NCBI RefSeq assembly: GCF_024451105.1
Contig: NZ_JANGEY010000002.1
Location: forward strand, 310,001 to 374,000
Length of the DNA stretch: 64,000 nt
From: Stutzerimonas stutzeri
GTDB taxonomy: Bacteria; Pseudomonadota; Gammaproteobacteria; Pseudomonadales; Pseudomonadaceae
Direction: 5' to 3'
This document shows positions 6,535 through 16,159 of this stretch, one piece after another. The position numbers and the translations under genes are program-made. Under the pieces are notes generated by a model that searched no databases, was not told where the DNA came from, and saw only the letters and a list, made by a program, of their open reading frames with translations. Each line of letters opens with the position of its first letter. The stretch's first letter is position 1.

Positions 6535-8925
6535 TCAGCGGCGCAGCAGGCGCAGCCCGTTGGCCACCACCAGCAGGCTGGCGCCCATGTCGGCGAACAC
6601 CGCCATCCACAGGGTGGCCTGGCCGGCGAAGGCCAGCACCAGGAAGACCGCCTTGATGCCCAGGGCGAGGGCGATGTTCTGCCAGAGCACCCCCACGGTC
6701 GCCCGCGACAGGCGGATGAAGGCGGGGATCTTGCGCAAGTCGTCGTCCATCAGGGCGACGTCGGCGGTCTCGATGGCGGTGTCCGTGCCGGCCGCCGCCA
6801 TGGCGAAGCCGATGTCGGCGCGGGCCAGTGCCGGGGCATCGTTGATGCCGTCGCCGACCATGCCGACCCGACCGCCGCGCCTGTCCGCCAGCAGTTCCTC
6901 GACGACCTTCAGCTTGTCCTCCGGCAACAGGCCGCCGCGCGCCGTGTCGATGCCGAGCGAGGCGGCGATGCTCGCCACCGTGTGCGGGTTGTCGCCGCTG
7001 AGCATCAGGGTCTTGACGCCGAGGTCGTGCAGCTCGGCGAGCGCCACGCGGCTGCTGTCGCGCAGACTGTCGGCCACCGCGAAGATGGCCAGCACCTCGT
7101 GCGGGTCGACCAGCAGCACCACCGACTTGCCCTGGCGCTCCAGCGCCTCCAGCTGCGCCTCGAGCTCCGCCGAGCACAGCCCCAGCTCCTCGATCAGCCG
7201 GTGGTTGCCGAGCTGGTAGAGGCGCTCGCCGATGCGCCCGCGCACGCCGCGCCCGGGAATCGCCTCCAGCTCGCTCACCGCCTGCAGCGCAAGGCCCGCG
7301 GCCTCGGCCGCCTCGGCGACGGCGCGGGACACCGGGTGGTCCGAGCGCACGGCGAGGCTGGCCGCCAGCGCCTGCACCGTGGCCGCGTCGCCGCGGCGGA
7401 CCAGGCAGTCAGTCTGCACCGGCTTGCCGTGGGTGAGCGTGCCGGTCTTGTCCAGCGCCAGGCTGGTCAGCCGGCGGCCCTCCTCGAGGAACACTCCGCC
7501 CTTGACCAGGATGCCCTTGCGCGCCGCTGCGGCCAGGCCGCTGACGATGGTCACCGGGGTGGAGATCACCAGCGCGCAGGGACAGGCGATCACCAGCAGG
7601 ACCAGCGCCCGGTAGCTCCACTCCAGCCAGCCGCCGCCGAGCAGCAGCGGCGGCAGCAGCGCAGCGAGCAGCGCGCCGAGGAACACCGCCGGCGTGTAGA
7701 CCCGGGCGAAGCGGTCGACGAAGCGCTGGGTCGGTGCGCGGCGGGCCTGGGCGGACTCCACGGCATGGATGATCCGCGCCAGCGTCGAGTCGTCGGCCGC
7801 GGCGGTCACCCGGTACTCGAAGGAGCCCGCCTGGTTGATGGTTCCGGCGAACACGCCGTCCCCCTCGGCCTTGTCGACCGGCAGGCTCTCGCCGGTGATC
7901 GGTGCCTGGTTCACCGTCGAGCGCCCGCGGGTCACCACCCCGTCGAGGGCGATCCGCTCGCCCGGACGCAGGCGCACCGTGGCGCCGACGGCCACCGCCC
8001 GGGCCGGCAGGCTCGCCCAGCGGCCGTCGGGCTGCAGCACGCTGGCGGTGTCCGGCGCCAGGTCGAGCAGATCGCGGATCGCCCGGCGCGCCCGCTGCAG
8101 CGAGCCGGCCTCGATCCGCTCGGCCAGGGCGAACAGGAACATCACCATGGCCGCCTCCGGCCACTCGCCGATCAGCAGCGCGCCGGTCACCGCGATGGCC
8201 ATCAGCGCGTTGATGTTCAGGTTGCGGTTGCGCAGCGCGATCCAGCCCTTGCGATAGGTGGCGGGGCCGCAGCTGGCGATCGCCAGCAGGGACAGCGCCA
8301 TCGCCGGCCAGTGATTGCCGCCGTTCAACCAGTGCGCCAGCTCGGCCAGGGTGGCACAGCTGCCGGCCAGCGCCAGCGGCCACCAGGGCTGCGCGGCCGG
8401 CGCACTGGCGGCCGCATCCGCCACGGCGATCCTGGCGGCCAGACCGATGGAGTTCAGGGCCGCGAGGACCGCGGCCAGGGCGTCGGGCGCATGGGTCACC
8501 GTCAGCCGGCGCTGCAGCAGGTCGAAGTCGAGGGCGGCGACGCCGGCCATGCCGGCCAGCCGGTCGCGGATCAGGCGTTCCTCGGTGGGGCAGTCCATGC
8601 CGGCGATGTCGAGCAGGGTGCGCACCGGCTCGCCCGGCGCATCGAGGCGCAGCCCCGGCATGCCGATGGCGCGCAGGGCTTCCTCCAGCGGCTCCAGCGC
8701 GTCGAGCCGGTGCCGTACCGTCAGGGTGCGCTGCAGCAGGTCGAAGTCCAGCCCGCTCACCCCCGCCAGCGACTCCAGCCGGCTGCGGATCAACTGCTCC
8801 TCGACGGGACAGTCCATCCGCTCGATGCGGTAGCGTGCGACCTGATCCGCCGTCGCCGGCAGCGGGCGAGGCGACGCTCCCTCGCCATGCCTGCAGCCGC
8901 AGCCGCCAGCCTTGCATTCAGCCAT
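6535..8925 (-). CDS. cadA: heavy-metal P1B-type ATPase (Cd/Zn/Pb exporter)
   Basis: 796 residues from the ATG at 8925, chosen because GGAGGAAC lies directly before it. Order: a Cys/His-rich tail (KAGGCGCRHGEG), two HMA-like metal domains each with a GMDCP or RMDCP.E motif in place of the GMxCxxC loop, membrane helices with the CPCALV ion-path motif, the phosphorylation motif DKTGTLT, and GDGINDAPAL in the hinge. It pumps Cd(II), Zn(II) or Pb(II) out across the inner membrane using ATP. Its promoter carries a MerR-type dyad, and the regulator gene cadR diverges from it. Confidence 0.9.
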   Translation of the reverse strand: MAECKAGGCGCRHGEGASPRPLPATADQVARYRIERMDCPVEEQLIRSRLESLAGVSGLDFDLLQRTLTVRHRLDALEPLEEALRAIGMPGLRLDAPGEPVRTLLDIAGMDCPTEERLIRDRLAGMAGVAALDFDLLQRRLTVTHAPDALAAVLAALNSIGLAARIAVADAAASAPAAQPWWPLALAGSCATLAELAHWLNGGNHWPAMALSLLAIASCGPATYRKGWIALRNRNLNINALMAIAVTGALLIGEWPEAAMVMFLFALAERIEAGSLQRARRAIRDLLDLAPDTASVLQPDGRWASLPARAVAVGATVRLRPGERIALDGVVTRGRSTVNQAPITGESLPVDKAEGDGVFAGTINQAGSFEYRVTAAADDSTLARIIHAVESAQARRAPTQRFVDRFARVYTPAVFLGALLAALLPPLLLGGGWLEWSYRALVLLVIACPCALVISTPVTIVSGLAAAARKGILVKGGVFLEEGRRLTSLALDKTGTLTHGKPVQTDCLVRRGDAATVQALAASLAVRSDHPVSRAVAEAAEAAGLALQAVSELEAIPGRGVRGRIGERLYQLGNHRLIEELGLCSAELEAQLEALERQGKSVVLLVDPHEVLAIFAVADSLRDSSRVALAELHDLGVKTLMLSGDNPHTVASIAASLGIDTARGGLLPEDKLKVVEELLADRRGGRVGMVGDGINDAPALARADIGFAMAAAGTDTAIETADVALMDDDLRKIPAFIRLSRATVGVLWQNIALALGIKAVFLVLAFAGQATLWMAVFADMGASLLVVANGLRLLRR

Positions 8926-8956
8926 GTCGTTCCTCCCGGGCGGATTCCTGTCCGGA

Positions 8957-8986
8957 GTAAACAACCTGTAGCCACTACAGAGTCAA
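8957..8986 (-). promoter_or_regulatory. cadA promoter with CadR operator in a long spacer
   Basis: Minus-strand TTGACT (8986-8981) and a weak TTTACT -10 box are set 19 bases apart, the over-long spacing typical of MerR-controlled promoters. The dyad CTGTA-GTGGC-TACAG (8966-8980) fills the spacer. It lies between the divergent cadA and cadR genes. Confidence 0.8.
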
Positions 8987-9034
8987 GCGGCTAGGCTGGA
9001 GCGAGACAGGCATGGCGAAGCAGGGAGAAACCCG

Positions 9035-9439
9035 ATGAAGATCGGCGAACTGGCGCGCATCACCGATACCGCCATCGAGACCATCCGCTACTACGAGCGC
9101 GAGGGGCTGCTGCCGGCGCCGGGCCGCAGCGACGGCAACTTCCGTCTCTACGGCCAGGCCCACGTCGACCGGCTGTCGTTCGTCCGCCGCTGCCGCATGC
9201 TCGACATGACCCACGCCGAGATCCGCGCCCTGCTCCACTTCAAGGACGCCCCCGACGAGCCCTGCGGCGACGTCAACGCCCTGCTGGACGCCCACATCGA
9301 GCAGGTCCGCGCCCGCATCGAGGAGCTCCGCCAGCTGCAGGAGCAGCTCGGCAAGCTGCGCGAACGCTGCCCCGCCCCGCGCGACGCCGGCCACTGCGGC
9401 ATCCTGCGCGAGCTGTCGCAGCCGTTGCGCGAGGGCTGA
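9035..9439 (+). CDS. cadR: MerR-family Cd(II)-responsive regulator CadR
   Basis: 134 residues. N-terminal MerR winged helix (MKIGELARITDTAIETIRYYEREGLLP), then a dimerisation helix rich in Glu/Arg and the metal-binding cysteines Cys77, Cys112 and Cys121, which follow the CadR pattern. It binds the dyad in the cadA promoter and twists it into an active form when Cd(II) or a related metal is bound. The His-rich tail found in some CadR proteins is absent. Divergent from cadA. Confidence 0.9.
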   Translation: MKIGELARITDTAIETIRYYEREGLLPAPGRSDGNFRLYGQAHVDRLSFVRRCRMLDMTHAEIRALLHFKDAPDEPCGDVNALLDAHIEQVRARIEELRQLQEQLGKLRERCPAPRDAGHCGILRELSQPLREG

Positions 9440-9604
9440 GGGCGGCCGGGGAGGCTTGTTCGCCAATACGGAAGCTGGTGCCGACAGGCCTGGGCAGTTG
9501 CACAGGGCGAGTCGCCGACTTACCGTCGGCGCAGGGGATCCGCAGCACGGATCGCGTACAGGAAGACAGGCTCTGCGACGGAGCGCCGAGAACAAGGACA
9601 GAAA

Positions 9605-10267
9605 TTGAAGACGAACTACGTGCTGGTCGACTACGAGAATGTGCAGGTCAAGTCGCTCGACCTGCTGCGCGAGGAACACTTCCGCGTGACGGTGTTTCTG
9701 GGACCGAAGAACACCCGCCTGCCGGTCGAGCTGGTGCTGGCCATGCAGCAACTGGGCGACCGCGCCGCATATGTCCAGCTGGAGACGCCGGGCAGCAACG
9801 CGCTCGATTTCCACATCGCCTATTACCTGGGAGCCCTGGCCAAGGAAGATCCCGCCGGTTTCTTCCACATCATCTCCAAGGACACGGGGTTCGACCCGCT
9901 GATCAAGCACCTCAAGGCCAGGCAGATATTTTCCTCCCGCTCCGAGTCGATCGAGGAAATGCCCTGCTTCGCCCAGTTGGAAAGCAAACCGACACCGCCC
10001 ACCGAGACGCAAGCAACGGCGGCAAAGGCCCCGCTGCAACAGGCCAATGGGAGCGTGGACGAGTTGATCCGGGTGGCGGTCGACGACCTCATCCGGCGCA
10101 AGGCCTCCAAGCCGCGAACCGCCAAGACCCTGCTGAACACCATCCATGCCAAGTGCGGCAAGCAGCGCCCCCTCACGGAGATCGAGGCGGTCTACCAGGG
10201 GCTGCTGAAGCGCGGCTACGTGCGGGTGGAAGGCGCCAAGGTTACCTATGCGCTGCCCGGCGCATAG
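9605..10267 (+). CDS. NYN/PIN-like domain protein with C-terminal winged-helix-like region
   Basis: 220 residues from a TTG at 9605, preceded by AAGGAC. The N-terminus (NYVLVDYENVQ) with a downstream LDFHIAYYLG and SKDTGFDPLIKHL pattern is characteristic of NYN/PIN-fold proteins, where spaced acidic residues bind metal and may cut RNA. A linker of low complexity (residues about 130-150) leads to a basic C-terminal region that looks like a small winged helix. Nuclease activity is inferred from the fold only. It stands alone between cadR and the YdjM-like gene, without a clear operon link. Confidence 0.65.
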   Translation: MKTNYVLVDYENVQVKSLDLLREEHFRVTVFLGPKNTRLPVELVLAMQQLGDRAAYVQLETPGSNALDFHIAYYLGALAKEDPAGFFHIISKDTGFDPLIKHLKARQIFSSRSESIEEMPCFAQLESKPTPPTETQATAAKAPLQQANGSVDELIRVAVDDLIRRKASKPRTAKTLLNTIHAKCGKQRPLTEIEAVYQGLLKRGYVRVEGAKVTYALPGA

Positions 10268-10348
10268 GCATCCCTGACGGACTGCCGCCTTCCCGGGAGG
10301 TGCAGTCCTGCGTGTCAGCAGCCCGGATCGACTCCCCAGGAGCCCCCG

Positions 10349-10855
10349 ATGATCATCGCCCACCTGCCGTCCGGCTACATCCTGGCCTCGCTGCTGCTGA
10401 AGCGCGCCGGGCGGCATTCCGTACTGCCCCGCACGCTCATGCTGGCCGGTATCCTCGGTGCCGTGGCGCCCGACTTCGACATGCTCTACTTCTATCTGGT
10501 CGACAATCGGCAGACCCACCACCACCGCTATTTCGTGCACTGGCCCATTCTCTGGTTCGGCCTGGCGCTGGCCTGCCTGCTCTGGCGGCGAATAGCCGCG
10601 AGATCCGGGTGGCCCATCGTCGCCCTGGTCTTCAGCCTGGGCGGCATCCTCCATCTGCTGCTGGACAGTTTCGTCGGCGATATCTGGTGGCTGGCGCCCT
10701 TCGTCGACCAGCCTTTCGCCCTGTTCAGCGTCCCCGCCCTGTTCAAGCCCTGGTGGCTGAACTTCATCCTGCACTGGTCCTTCGCAGTCGAACTGGCCAT
10801 CTGTCTGTGGGCGTTGCTCATCCATCGCCGGCATGCCAGCCGGGAGTCTTTCTGA
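10349..10855 (+). CDS. YdjM-like membrane-bound metal-dependent hydrolase family protein
   Basis: 168 residues with about four membrane helices. Signature residues of the DUF457/YdjM family: IAHLPSGY at the N-terminus, GAVAPDFDMLYF, a HHHRYFVHW histidine cluster (about residues 51-60) and HLLLDSFVGDIWW. The His/Asp arrangement suggests a bound metal, and the true substrate is unknown. RBS GGAG is set 8 bases before the ATG. It converges on the LRV gene, with a stem-loop (10867-10893) between. Confidence 0.75.
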   Translation: MIIAHLPSGYILASLLLKRAGRHSVLPRTLMLAGILGAVAPDFDMLYFYLVDNRQTHHHRYFVHWPILWFGLALACLLWRRIAARSGWPIVALVFSLGGILHLLLDSFVGDIWWLAPFVDQPFALFSVPALFKPWWLNFILHWSFAVELAICLWALLIHRRHASRESF

Positions 10856-10866
10856 GCGGCCCAGGT

Positions 10867-10893
10867 GGCGGACAGGCGAAAGTGCCTGCCGCC
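10867..10893. terminator. stem-loop between convergent genes
   Basis: GGCGGACAGGC / GCCTGCCGCC with a short GAAAGT loop and one bulged base, lying between the ends of the rightward YdjM-like gene and the leftward LRV gene. No strong T-run, so intrinsic termination is uncertain. Confidence 0.4.
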
Positions 10894-10896
10894 CCC

Positions 10897-11625
10897 CTAC
10901 CCCAACCGCTCCCCGATCGCCGCCCGCACCTCCGGGTCCTGCTCGTCCAGCGTGCGCAGCGCCTCCAGCGGGGCGTTCTCCACCGCCGCCAGGCGCACGG
11001 TCCAGTCGGGGTCGTGGAGCATCGGCAGGACGTCGTCGCCGTGCAGGCGCGAGGCGACGATGCGGCGGATTTCCGGTTCGGGGTCCTGGCTCATCAGGCC
11101 GAGGCTGATCTCCGGCAGGCGCCTGGCGACCAGCTTGCGCACCTGGCGGTCCTCGTCGCGGATGAAGCGGAACAGCCGGCCCGGGGCGATCCGCTGGACC
11201 ACGTAGGCGCGCACCAGGTAGTCGCGGTCGGCGGCCAGCTGTTCGAGCTGCTCCAGCGGCAGGCGGTCGGCCACGGTGATGCGCACCTCGCGGTCCTCGT
11301 CCTGCATCAGCAGGTGCAACTGCTCGCGCGGCAGGCGGTAGGCCACCGCGCGGCGCACCGCCTCGTCGACGTCGCGGACCAGCGCCGGCAGCGCCTCCAG
11401 CGGCGCGTAGCGCACGGCGATGGCACGGCGCTCCCAGAACGGGTCGGCCAGGTACTGCACCGCCAGCTGCGGGTTGTTGCGGAAGAAGCGGTCGATCTGC
11501 CGGCCGCTCTGCACCGCCACGCAGGCGTCGCCCGGGGTGCAGCGCCCGGCGAGCAGCAGGTGGCGGCGGAAGGCGCAGCCGCGGCAGTCGCCGATGGGGG
11601 TGTTGTCCGGACCTTGCTCGAGCAT
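10897..11625 (-). CDS. nif-linked LRV (leucine-rich-repeat variant) 4Fe-4S protein
   Basis: 242 residues from the ATG at 11625. An N-terminal cysteine cluster (Cys14, Cys17, Cys29, Cys35) is followed by about eight repeats of roughly 24 residues with R.xVA.RLP.E.L..L patterns, the leucine-rich variant fold described for an Azotobacter vinelandii nif-region protein that carries an Fe-S cluster. The role in nitrogen fixation is not settled. Last gene of the nifHDKTY operon, 8 bases after the DUF6129-like gene. In A. vinelandii nifEN follows this gene, but here an unrelated convergent gene follows. Confidence 0.85.
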   Translation of the reverse strand: MLEQGPDNTPIGDCRGCAFRRHLLLAGRCTPGDACVAVQSGRQIDRFFRNNPQLAVQYLADPFWERRAIAVRYAPLEALPALVRDVDEAVRRAVAYRLPREQLHLLMQDEDREVRITVADRLPLEQLEQLAADRDYLVRAYVVQRIAPGRLFRFIRDEDRQVRKLVARRLPEISLGLMSQDPEPEIRRIVASRLHGDDVLPMLHDPDWTVRLAAVENAPLEALRTLDEQDPEVRAAIGERLG

Positions 11626-11633
11626 GCCGCACC

Positions 11634-11903
11634 TCAGTCGGGGATGATTTCCGCCAGCACGACGCCGGATGCCGCGGCGCCGTCGTTGGTGAGCACCGAG
11701 CAGTGCTCGCTGGAGTTGACCAGGTAGACGTTGAAGGCGGCGCGCTCGGCCACCGGCCGGGCGTTGGCGACGATGTCGTCGTCCATGCACCAGGTGAAGT
11801 GCACGCCGGGGTGGGCGGCGCGCAGGCGGGCGATCAGGGCGTCGTCGAGGCTGCCCTCCTCGGCCTGGCGGATGACGTCGTCGAGCAGTTCCTGGCTGAT
11901 CAT
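11634..11903 (-). CDS. DUF6129-like nif-cluster protein
   Basis: 89 residues from the ATG at 11903, which sits one base after the nifY stop, so translational coupling is likely. The acidic N-terminal half (SQELLDDVIRQAEEGSLDDALIARLRAAHPG) is followed by VHFTWCMDDDI and NVYLVNSSEHC. It corresponds to the small open frame that lies between nifY and the LRV gene in other diazotrophic gamma-proteobacteria. Function unknown, and the family name is from memory. A longer in-frame start at 11930 would overlap nifY and is less likely. Confidence 0.75.
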   Translation of the reverse strand: MISQELLDDVIRQAEEGSLDDALIARLRAAHPGVHFTWCMDDDIVANARPVAERAAFNVYLVNSSEHCSVLTNDGAAASGVVLAEIIPD

Positions 11904-11904
11904 C

Positions 11905-12642
11905 TCACTGTCCTCGTTCGGGGCTGTCACTGGTGAAGCGCACGCGCAGGTCCGGCCCGGCGCCCATCGCCTTGGCCAGCCAGGGCGGCGGGGCGGCGGC
12001 CAGCACGCGTTGCAGTTCGGCGACGATCTCGGCGGCCGGCACGGCCTCGGCCTGGCGGATCGGGTGCACGCCGGCGCGGATCACCTTGGCGGCGGCCGGG
12101 CCGCCGATGCTCAGGCTGTAGAGCAGCTGGCAGTCGTGCAGCAGGGCGGCGCGGCGCGCGTTGCGGTCCTCGTCGGGAGCGCAGACAGGCGCCTCGCGCA
12201 CGTCGACCAGCCGGCTGGCGCTGGGCGAGATCTGGTAGATCAGGAAGCGCGCGCACTGGCCGAAGCTGGCGTCCATGCGCGCGCCGTTGTCGGAGGCGCA
12301 GGCGATGCGCACCGAGCCTTCGAACTCGCCCTCGCGGTAGGCCTCGGGCCGCGGCGGCGGCTCCTGCGGCAGTTGCACGCCGCGGCCCTTGAGCAGGCCG
12401 AGGGCGCTGTGCAGCTGGCGCTCGCCGAGCAGCAGCGGCAGGCCGAGGGCCTCGGCGGTTTCCTGCAGGCGGGCCTGCAGGCGCGCGGCACGCAGCTTGC
12501 GCAGGCGCGCCTCGGTGATCGGTTCGCCGACCGCGGCGATCAGCGCGCGCAGCAGGTGGGCGGTGTCGACGCCCCTCAGCGCGCGGGCGGCCAGGGCGAT
12601 GCGCAGGGCCAGGTGGGCGGGCAGCGGCGCGGGCCTGGCCAT
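11905..12642 (-). CDS. nifY: nitrogenase-associated protein NifY
   Basis: 245 residues from the ATG at 12642, placed 5 bases after the nifT stop. N-terminal helical part (LALRIALAARALRGVDTAHLLRAL) as in NafY/NifY, then a C-terminal NifX/NifB-like FeMo-co-binding domain with VRIACASDNGARMDASFGQCARFLIYQI and LLYSLSIGGPAAAKVIRAG. NifY binds apo-nitrogenase or cofactor during maturation of the MoFe protein. It is a paralogue of NafY at 27624-28343. Note that the loop equivalent to the NafY SNNGAQLDGHFG has ASFGQ here, without the histidine. Confidence 0.9.
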   Translation of the reverse strand: MARPAPLPAHLALRIALAARALRGVDTAHLLRALIAAVGEPITEARLRKLRAARLQARLQETAEALGLPLLLGERQLHSALGLLKGRGVQLPQEPPPRPEAYREGEFEGSVRIACASDNGARMDASFGQCARFLIYQISPSASRLVDVREAPVCAPDEDRNARRAALLHDCQLLYSLSIGGPAAAKVIRAGVHPIRQAEAVPAAEIVAELQRVLAAAPPPWLAKAMGAGPDLRVRFTSDSPERGQ

Positions 12643-12647
12643 GGCGG

Positions 12648-12866
12648 TCAGGCCTCGCCGGCCCGCTTGGCACGCAGGGTGATCGGCAGTTTCGGCTGGG
12701 GGATCGGCTCGATCCAGTAGCTCGAACCGTCGCCGAGGACGACCTCGCCGCCCCACAGTTCGGCGCTGTCGTGTTGCATGGAGACCACGATTTCTTCCTG
12801 GTCCTTCTTGGCGATGTAGAAGGTCAGCTGGCCTTCGGGGTTGCGGCGGATCATGACGCTGGGCAT
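12648..12866 (-). CDS. nifT: NifT/FixU family protein
   Basis: 72 residues, small and probably beta-rich, with the family pattern MPSVMIRRN.EGQLTFYIAKKDQEE and WGGEVVLGDGSSYWIEP. Its exact role in nitrogenase maturation is unclear, and mutants are often mild. It lies about 130 bases downstream of nifK and 5 bases before nifY in the same operon. Confidence 0.9.
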   Translation of the reverse strand: MPSVMIRRNPEGQLTFYIAKKDQEEIVVSMQHDSAELWGGEVVLGDGSSYWIEPIPQPKLPITLRAKRAGEA

Positions 12867-12995
12867 GGCGGCTCTCCAGTGCGGAATGGGCTGGCGCCGG
12901 CGCCGGGGGCCTGGACCCGGTCGCCGGCGCAGCGCTGTTGCGAAGCGGGCCGGAGCGGCGCACGCCGCCCGGCCGGTACCGCTACGGGCTGCGAC

Positions 12996-14567
12996 TCAGC
13001 GAACCAGGTCGTAGTTGTAGTCGGTCTGCTGCATGCCACGGGTTTCCTCGTCGAGGCGCTCGAGCACGGCGTTGACGATGGTGGTGAGCATCTGCATGGC
13101 GCCCTCGTAGCCGAGGGTGGTGGAGCGGTGCAGGTGGTGGCGGTCGAAGATCGGGAAGCCGATGCGGATCAGCGGCACCTCGAACTCCTTGCCCTTGTGC
13201 AGGGTGTCGCGCTGGATGAACTTGCCGTAGCTGTTGCCGATCATGAAGTCCGGCTTGTCGGTGAACACCAGCGAGCGCAGGTGCCAGAGGTCCTTGCCGA
13301 TGTACACGGTGCAGTCCTTGCCGTACGGCGAGGCCTCCAGGATCGCGTCCATGGCCTTCTTCCAGCGCTTGTTGCCGTTGTTGCAGAGGATGTGGGTCGG
13401 CTCGCAGCCCAGTTCCAGAAGGAACTTGGCCAGGCCCATGACGAAGTCCGGGTCGCCCCAGATGGCGAACTTCTTGCCGTGCAGCCAGGTGTGCGAGTCG
13501 GTGATCATGTCGACCAGGCGACCGCGCTCCTTTTCCAGACTGGCCGGGATCGGCTGGCCGGTGACTGCGCTGATCTTCATCAGGAACTCGTCGGTCCAGT
13601 CCAGGCCCATCGGGATGTTGAGCTTGGGTACCTCGTGCTTCCAGGTGTTCTCGACCAGCTTCCTGGTCTTCTCCAGCTGCCAGGGCTGCAGCAGCAGGGT
13701 GGTGATGGCGTTCGGCGCGTCCTTGATCTCGTCCTGGGTGGTGCCGCCGGCGTACATGCGGAACTGGCCGTCGGCCGGGGTATCCAGCACTTCTTCCGGG
13801 TCGGAGAGGAAGCTGTAGCCGACGTCCATCTCCTTGAGCATGCGCTTGATCACGCGGAAGTTGCCCAGGTAGGTCTCGAAGCCCGGCACCACGTTGACCT
13901 TGTGGTTGCTGCCGACCACCTTGTCGTCCATGTGGTTGAGGGTGAAGTAGCGGGCGATGCCCTCGAACATGTTGTCCCAGCCGGTGACGTGGCTGCCGAC
14001 GAAGCTCGGGGTATGGGCGAACGGCACCGGGTACTCGTCGGGGATGAACCCTTCCTTCTTCGAGTTGTTGATGAAGGCGTTGAGGTCGTCGCCGATCACC
14101 TCGGCCATGCAGGTGGTGGACACCGCGATCATGTCCGGCTTGTAGGTGGCCTTGCAGTTCTGCAGGCCGTCCTTCATGTTCTGCTGGCCGCCGAACACCG
14201 CCGCGTCCTCGGTCATCGAGTCGGACACGCAGGACACCGGCTCGCGGAAGTGGCGGTTGAAGTAGGTGCGGAAGTAGGCCACGCAGCCCTGCGAGCCATG
14301 CACGTAGGGCATGGTCTTCTCGAAGCCGAGGGCGCACAGCACGGCGCCGAGCGGCTGGCAGGCCTTGGCCGGGTTGATGGTCAGCGCTTCGCGCGCGAAG
14401 TTCAGCTCCTGGTATTCCTTGGTGGTGGTCCACTGGAACACTTCGTCGATCTTGTCCTGCGGATGCTTCTCCTCGAAGGCATCGCGCTTGCGGGCAAGCA
14501 TGTCCTTGTATTCCTGGTCGCGGAACAGCGGGTAGCTGGGTTTGATGTTGTCGACTTGCTGGCTCAT
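12996..14567 (-). CDS. nifK: nitrogenase MoFe protein beta subunit
   Basis: 523 residues from the ATG at 14567 with AGGAG 9 bases upstream, identical in length to typical Azotobacter NifK. P-cluster ligands are visible: Cys70, Cys95 (HGSQGC) and the Cys in STTCMAEVIGDD, with the N-terminal NifK extension (QVDNIKPSYPLFRDQEYKDML) present. With NifD it forms the alpha2-beta2 protein that reduces N2. Third gene of the nifHDKTY operon. Confidence 0.97.
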   Translation of the reverse strand: MSQQVDNIKPSYPLFRDQEYKDMLARKRDAFEEKHPQDKIDEVFQWTTTKEYQELNFAREALTINPAKACQPLGAVLCALGFEKTMPYVHGSQGCVAYFRTYFNRHFREPVSCVSDSMTEDAAVFGGQQNMKDGLQNCKATYKPDMIAVSTTCMAEVIGDDLNAFINNSKKEGFIPDEYPVPFAHTPSFVGSHVTGWDNMFEGIARYFTLNHMDDKVVGSNHKVNVVPGFETYLGNFRVIKRMLKEMDVGYSFLSDPEEVLDTPADGQFRMYAGGTTQDEIKDAPNAITTLLLQPWQLEKTRKLVENTWKHEVPKLNIPMGLDWTDEFLMKISAVTGQPIPASLEKERGRLVDMITDSHTWLHGKKFAIWGDPDFVMGLAKFLLELGCEPTHILCNNGNKRWKKAMDAILEASPYGKDCTVYIGKDLWHLRSLVFTDKPDFMIGNSYGKFIQRDTLHKGKEFEVPLIRIGFPIFDRHHLHRSTTLGYEGAMQMLTTIVNAVLERLDEETRGMQQTDYNYDLVR

Positions 14568-14677
14568 GACTGTTCTCCTGCGCCGCACTCATCTGTGCCG
14601 GCGATGGCGGATGTCGGCTGCGGGCCGCCCCGGGGGGTGGGCCGCCCGCAGCGGACGGCTGGTACGATTGCGGACTG

Positions 14678-16159
14678 TCAGGCGCTGGCGGCGACCTTCA
14701 GCTCGGCCTCTGCGGCCTGCTGCCAGGGCGCCTGCAGCTTCTTCCAGCACGGGTTGTTGAGGGTCATGTCCATGTCGCGGGCGAAGATGGCGAAGCCGTC
14801 GAAGCCGTGGTACGGGCCGGAGTAGTCCCAGGAGTGCATCTGGCGGAACGGGATGCCCATCTTCTGGAAGATGAACTTCTCCTTGATGCCGGAGCCGATC
14901 AGGTCGGGCTTGACCTTCTTGACGAATTCCTCGAACTCGTAGCCGGTGACGTCGTCGTAGAGCAGGGTGGCGTTGCCCATTTCCTTGATGGTGCGGTCGT
15001 AGTCGTCGTTGTGGGCGAACTCGTAGCCGGTGCCGACCACCTCCATGCCCAGGTCCTCGTAGGCGCCGATCACGTGGCGCGGACGCAGGCCGCCGATGTA
15101 GAGCATGACGCGCTTGCCTTCCAGGCGCGGGCGGTACTTGGCGACGATGGCCTCCCACTCAGGCGCGTATTTGGCGATGACTTCCTCGCACTTGGCCTGG
15201 ATCGACTCGTCGAACTGGGCGGCGATGGCGCGCAGCGACTCGATGGTCTTGGTCGGGCCGAAGAAGTTGTACTCCATCCACGGGATGCCGTACTTCTCTT
15301 CCATGTGGCGGGAGATGTAGTTCATCGAGCGGTAGCAGTGCACCAGGTTCAGCTTGACCTTGGGGGTCAGCTCGATCTCGGCGATGGAGCCGTCGCCGGA
15401 CCACTGGGCGACCACGCGCAGGCCCATCTCCTCGAGCAGGATGCGCGAGGACCAGGCATCGCCGCCGATGTTGTAGTCGCCGATGATCGCCACGTCGTAG
15501 GGGGTGGTCTGGAACGAGTTGTCCTCGTCGCGGGCGCCCAGCACCCAGTCGCGCACGGCGTCGTTGGCGATGTGGTGGCCGAGCGACTGCGACACGCCGC
15601 GGAAGCCCTCGCAGCGCACCGGCACCACGGTGGTGTCGTGCTCGGCGGCCTTCTTCTTCGACACCGCCTCAATGTCGTCGCCGATCAGGCCGATCGGGCA
15701 CTCGGACTGCACGGAGATGCCCTTGTTCAGCGGGAACAGGGTTTCCACCTCGTCGATCAGCTTGGCCAGCTTCTTGTCGCCGCCGAAGACGATGTCCTTC
15801 TCCTGGAAGTCCGAGGTGAAGTTCATGGTCACGAAGGCGTTCACGCCGGTGGTGCCGATGTAGTAGTTGCGGCGGCCGGCGCGGGAGTACTGGCCGCAGC
15901 CCACCGGGCCGTGGGAGATGTGGATCATGTCCTTGATCGGCCCCCAGACCACGCCCTTGGAGCCGGCGTAGGCGCAGCCGCGGATGGTCATCAGACCCGG
16001 CAGCGACTTCTTGTTGGAGGTGATGCACTTCTTCGACTGGGCGACCGACTGGTCGTTGACCGCCAGGTGCTTGGCGCGGTCCTTGCGGGCTTTCTCGGGA
16101 TAGACTTCCAGGACTTCCTGGATGAGGGATTCGACCTCTTCGCGCGACATACCGGACAT
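14678..16159 (-). CDS. nifD: nitrogenase MoFe protein alpha subunit
   Basis: 493 residues from the ATG at 16159. P-cluster ligands Cys62, Cys88 and Cys154 (QSEC) are in place. FeMo-cofactor ligands are seen as the Cys in [11 protein letters not shown] (Cys275-type) and the His in [13 protein letters not shown] (His442-type). These mark a molybdenum nitrogenase rather than a V or Fe-only enzyme. Catalyses N2 reduction together with NifK, receiving electrons from NifH. It is spaced 110 bases from nifK and 120 from nifH. Confidence 0.97.
   Translation of the reverse strand: MSGMSREEVESLIQEVLEVYPEKARKDRAKHLAVNDQSVAQSKKCITSNKKSLPGLMTIRGCAYAGSKGVVWGPIKDMIHISHGPVGCGQYSRAGRRNYYIGTTGVNAFVTMNFTSDFQEKDIVFGGDKKLAKLIDEVETLFPLNKGISVQSECPIGLIGDDIEAVSKKKAAEHDTTVVPVRCEGFRGVSQSLGHHIANDAVRDWVLGARDEDNSFQTTPYDVAIIGDYNIGGDAWSSRILLEEMGLRVVAQWSGDGSIAEIELTPKVKLNLVHCYRSMNYISRHMEEKYGIPWMEYNFFGPTKTIESLRAIAAQFDESIQAKCEEVIAKYAPEWEAIVAKYRPRLEGKRVMLYIGGLRPRHVIGAYEDLGMEVVGTGYEFAHNDDYDRTIKEMGNATLLYDDVTGYEFEEFVKKVKPDLIGSGIKEKFIFQKMGIPFRQMHSWDYSGPYHGFDGFAIFARDMDMTLNNPCWKKLQAPWQQAAEAELKVAASA

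Noticed and set aside
6535-8994. A long plus-strand frame antisense to cadA (and similar antisense frames over the rlmL, oadA and GGDEF/EAL genes)
   Set aside because: They are mirror frames created by high-GC codon use. The coding sense strand has full domain motifs and the antisense proteins show none.
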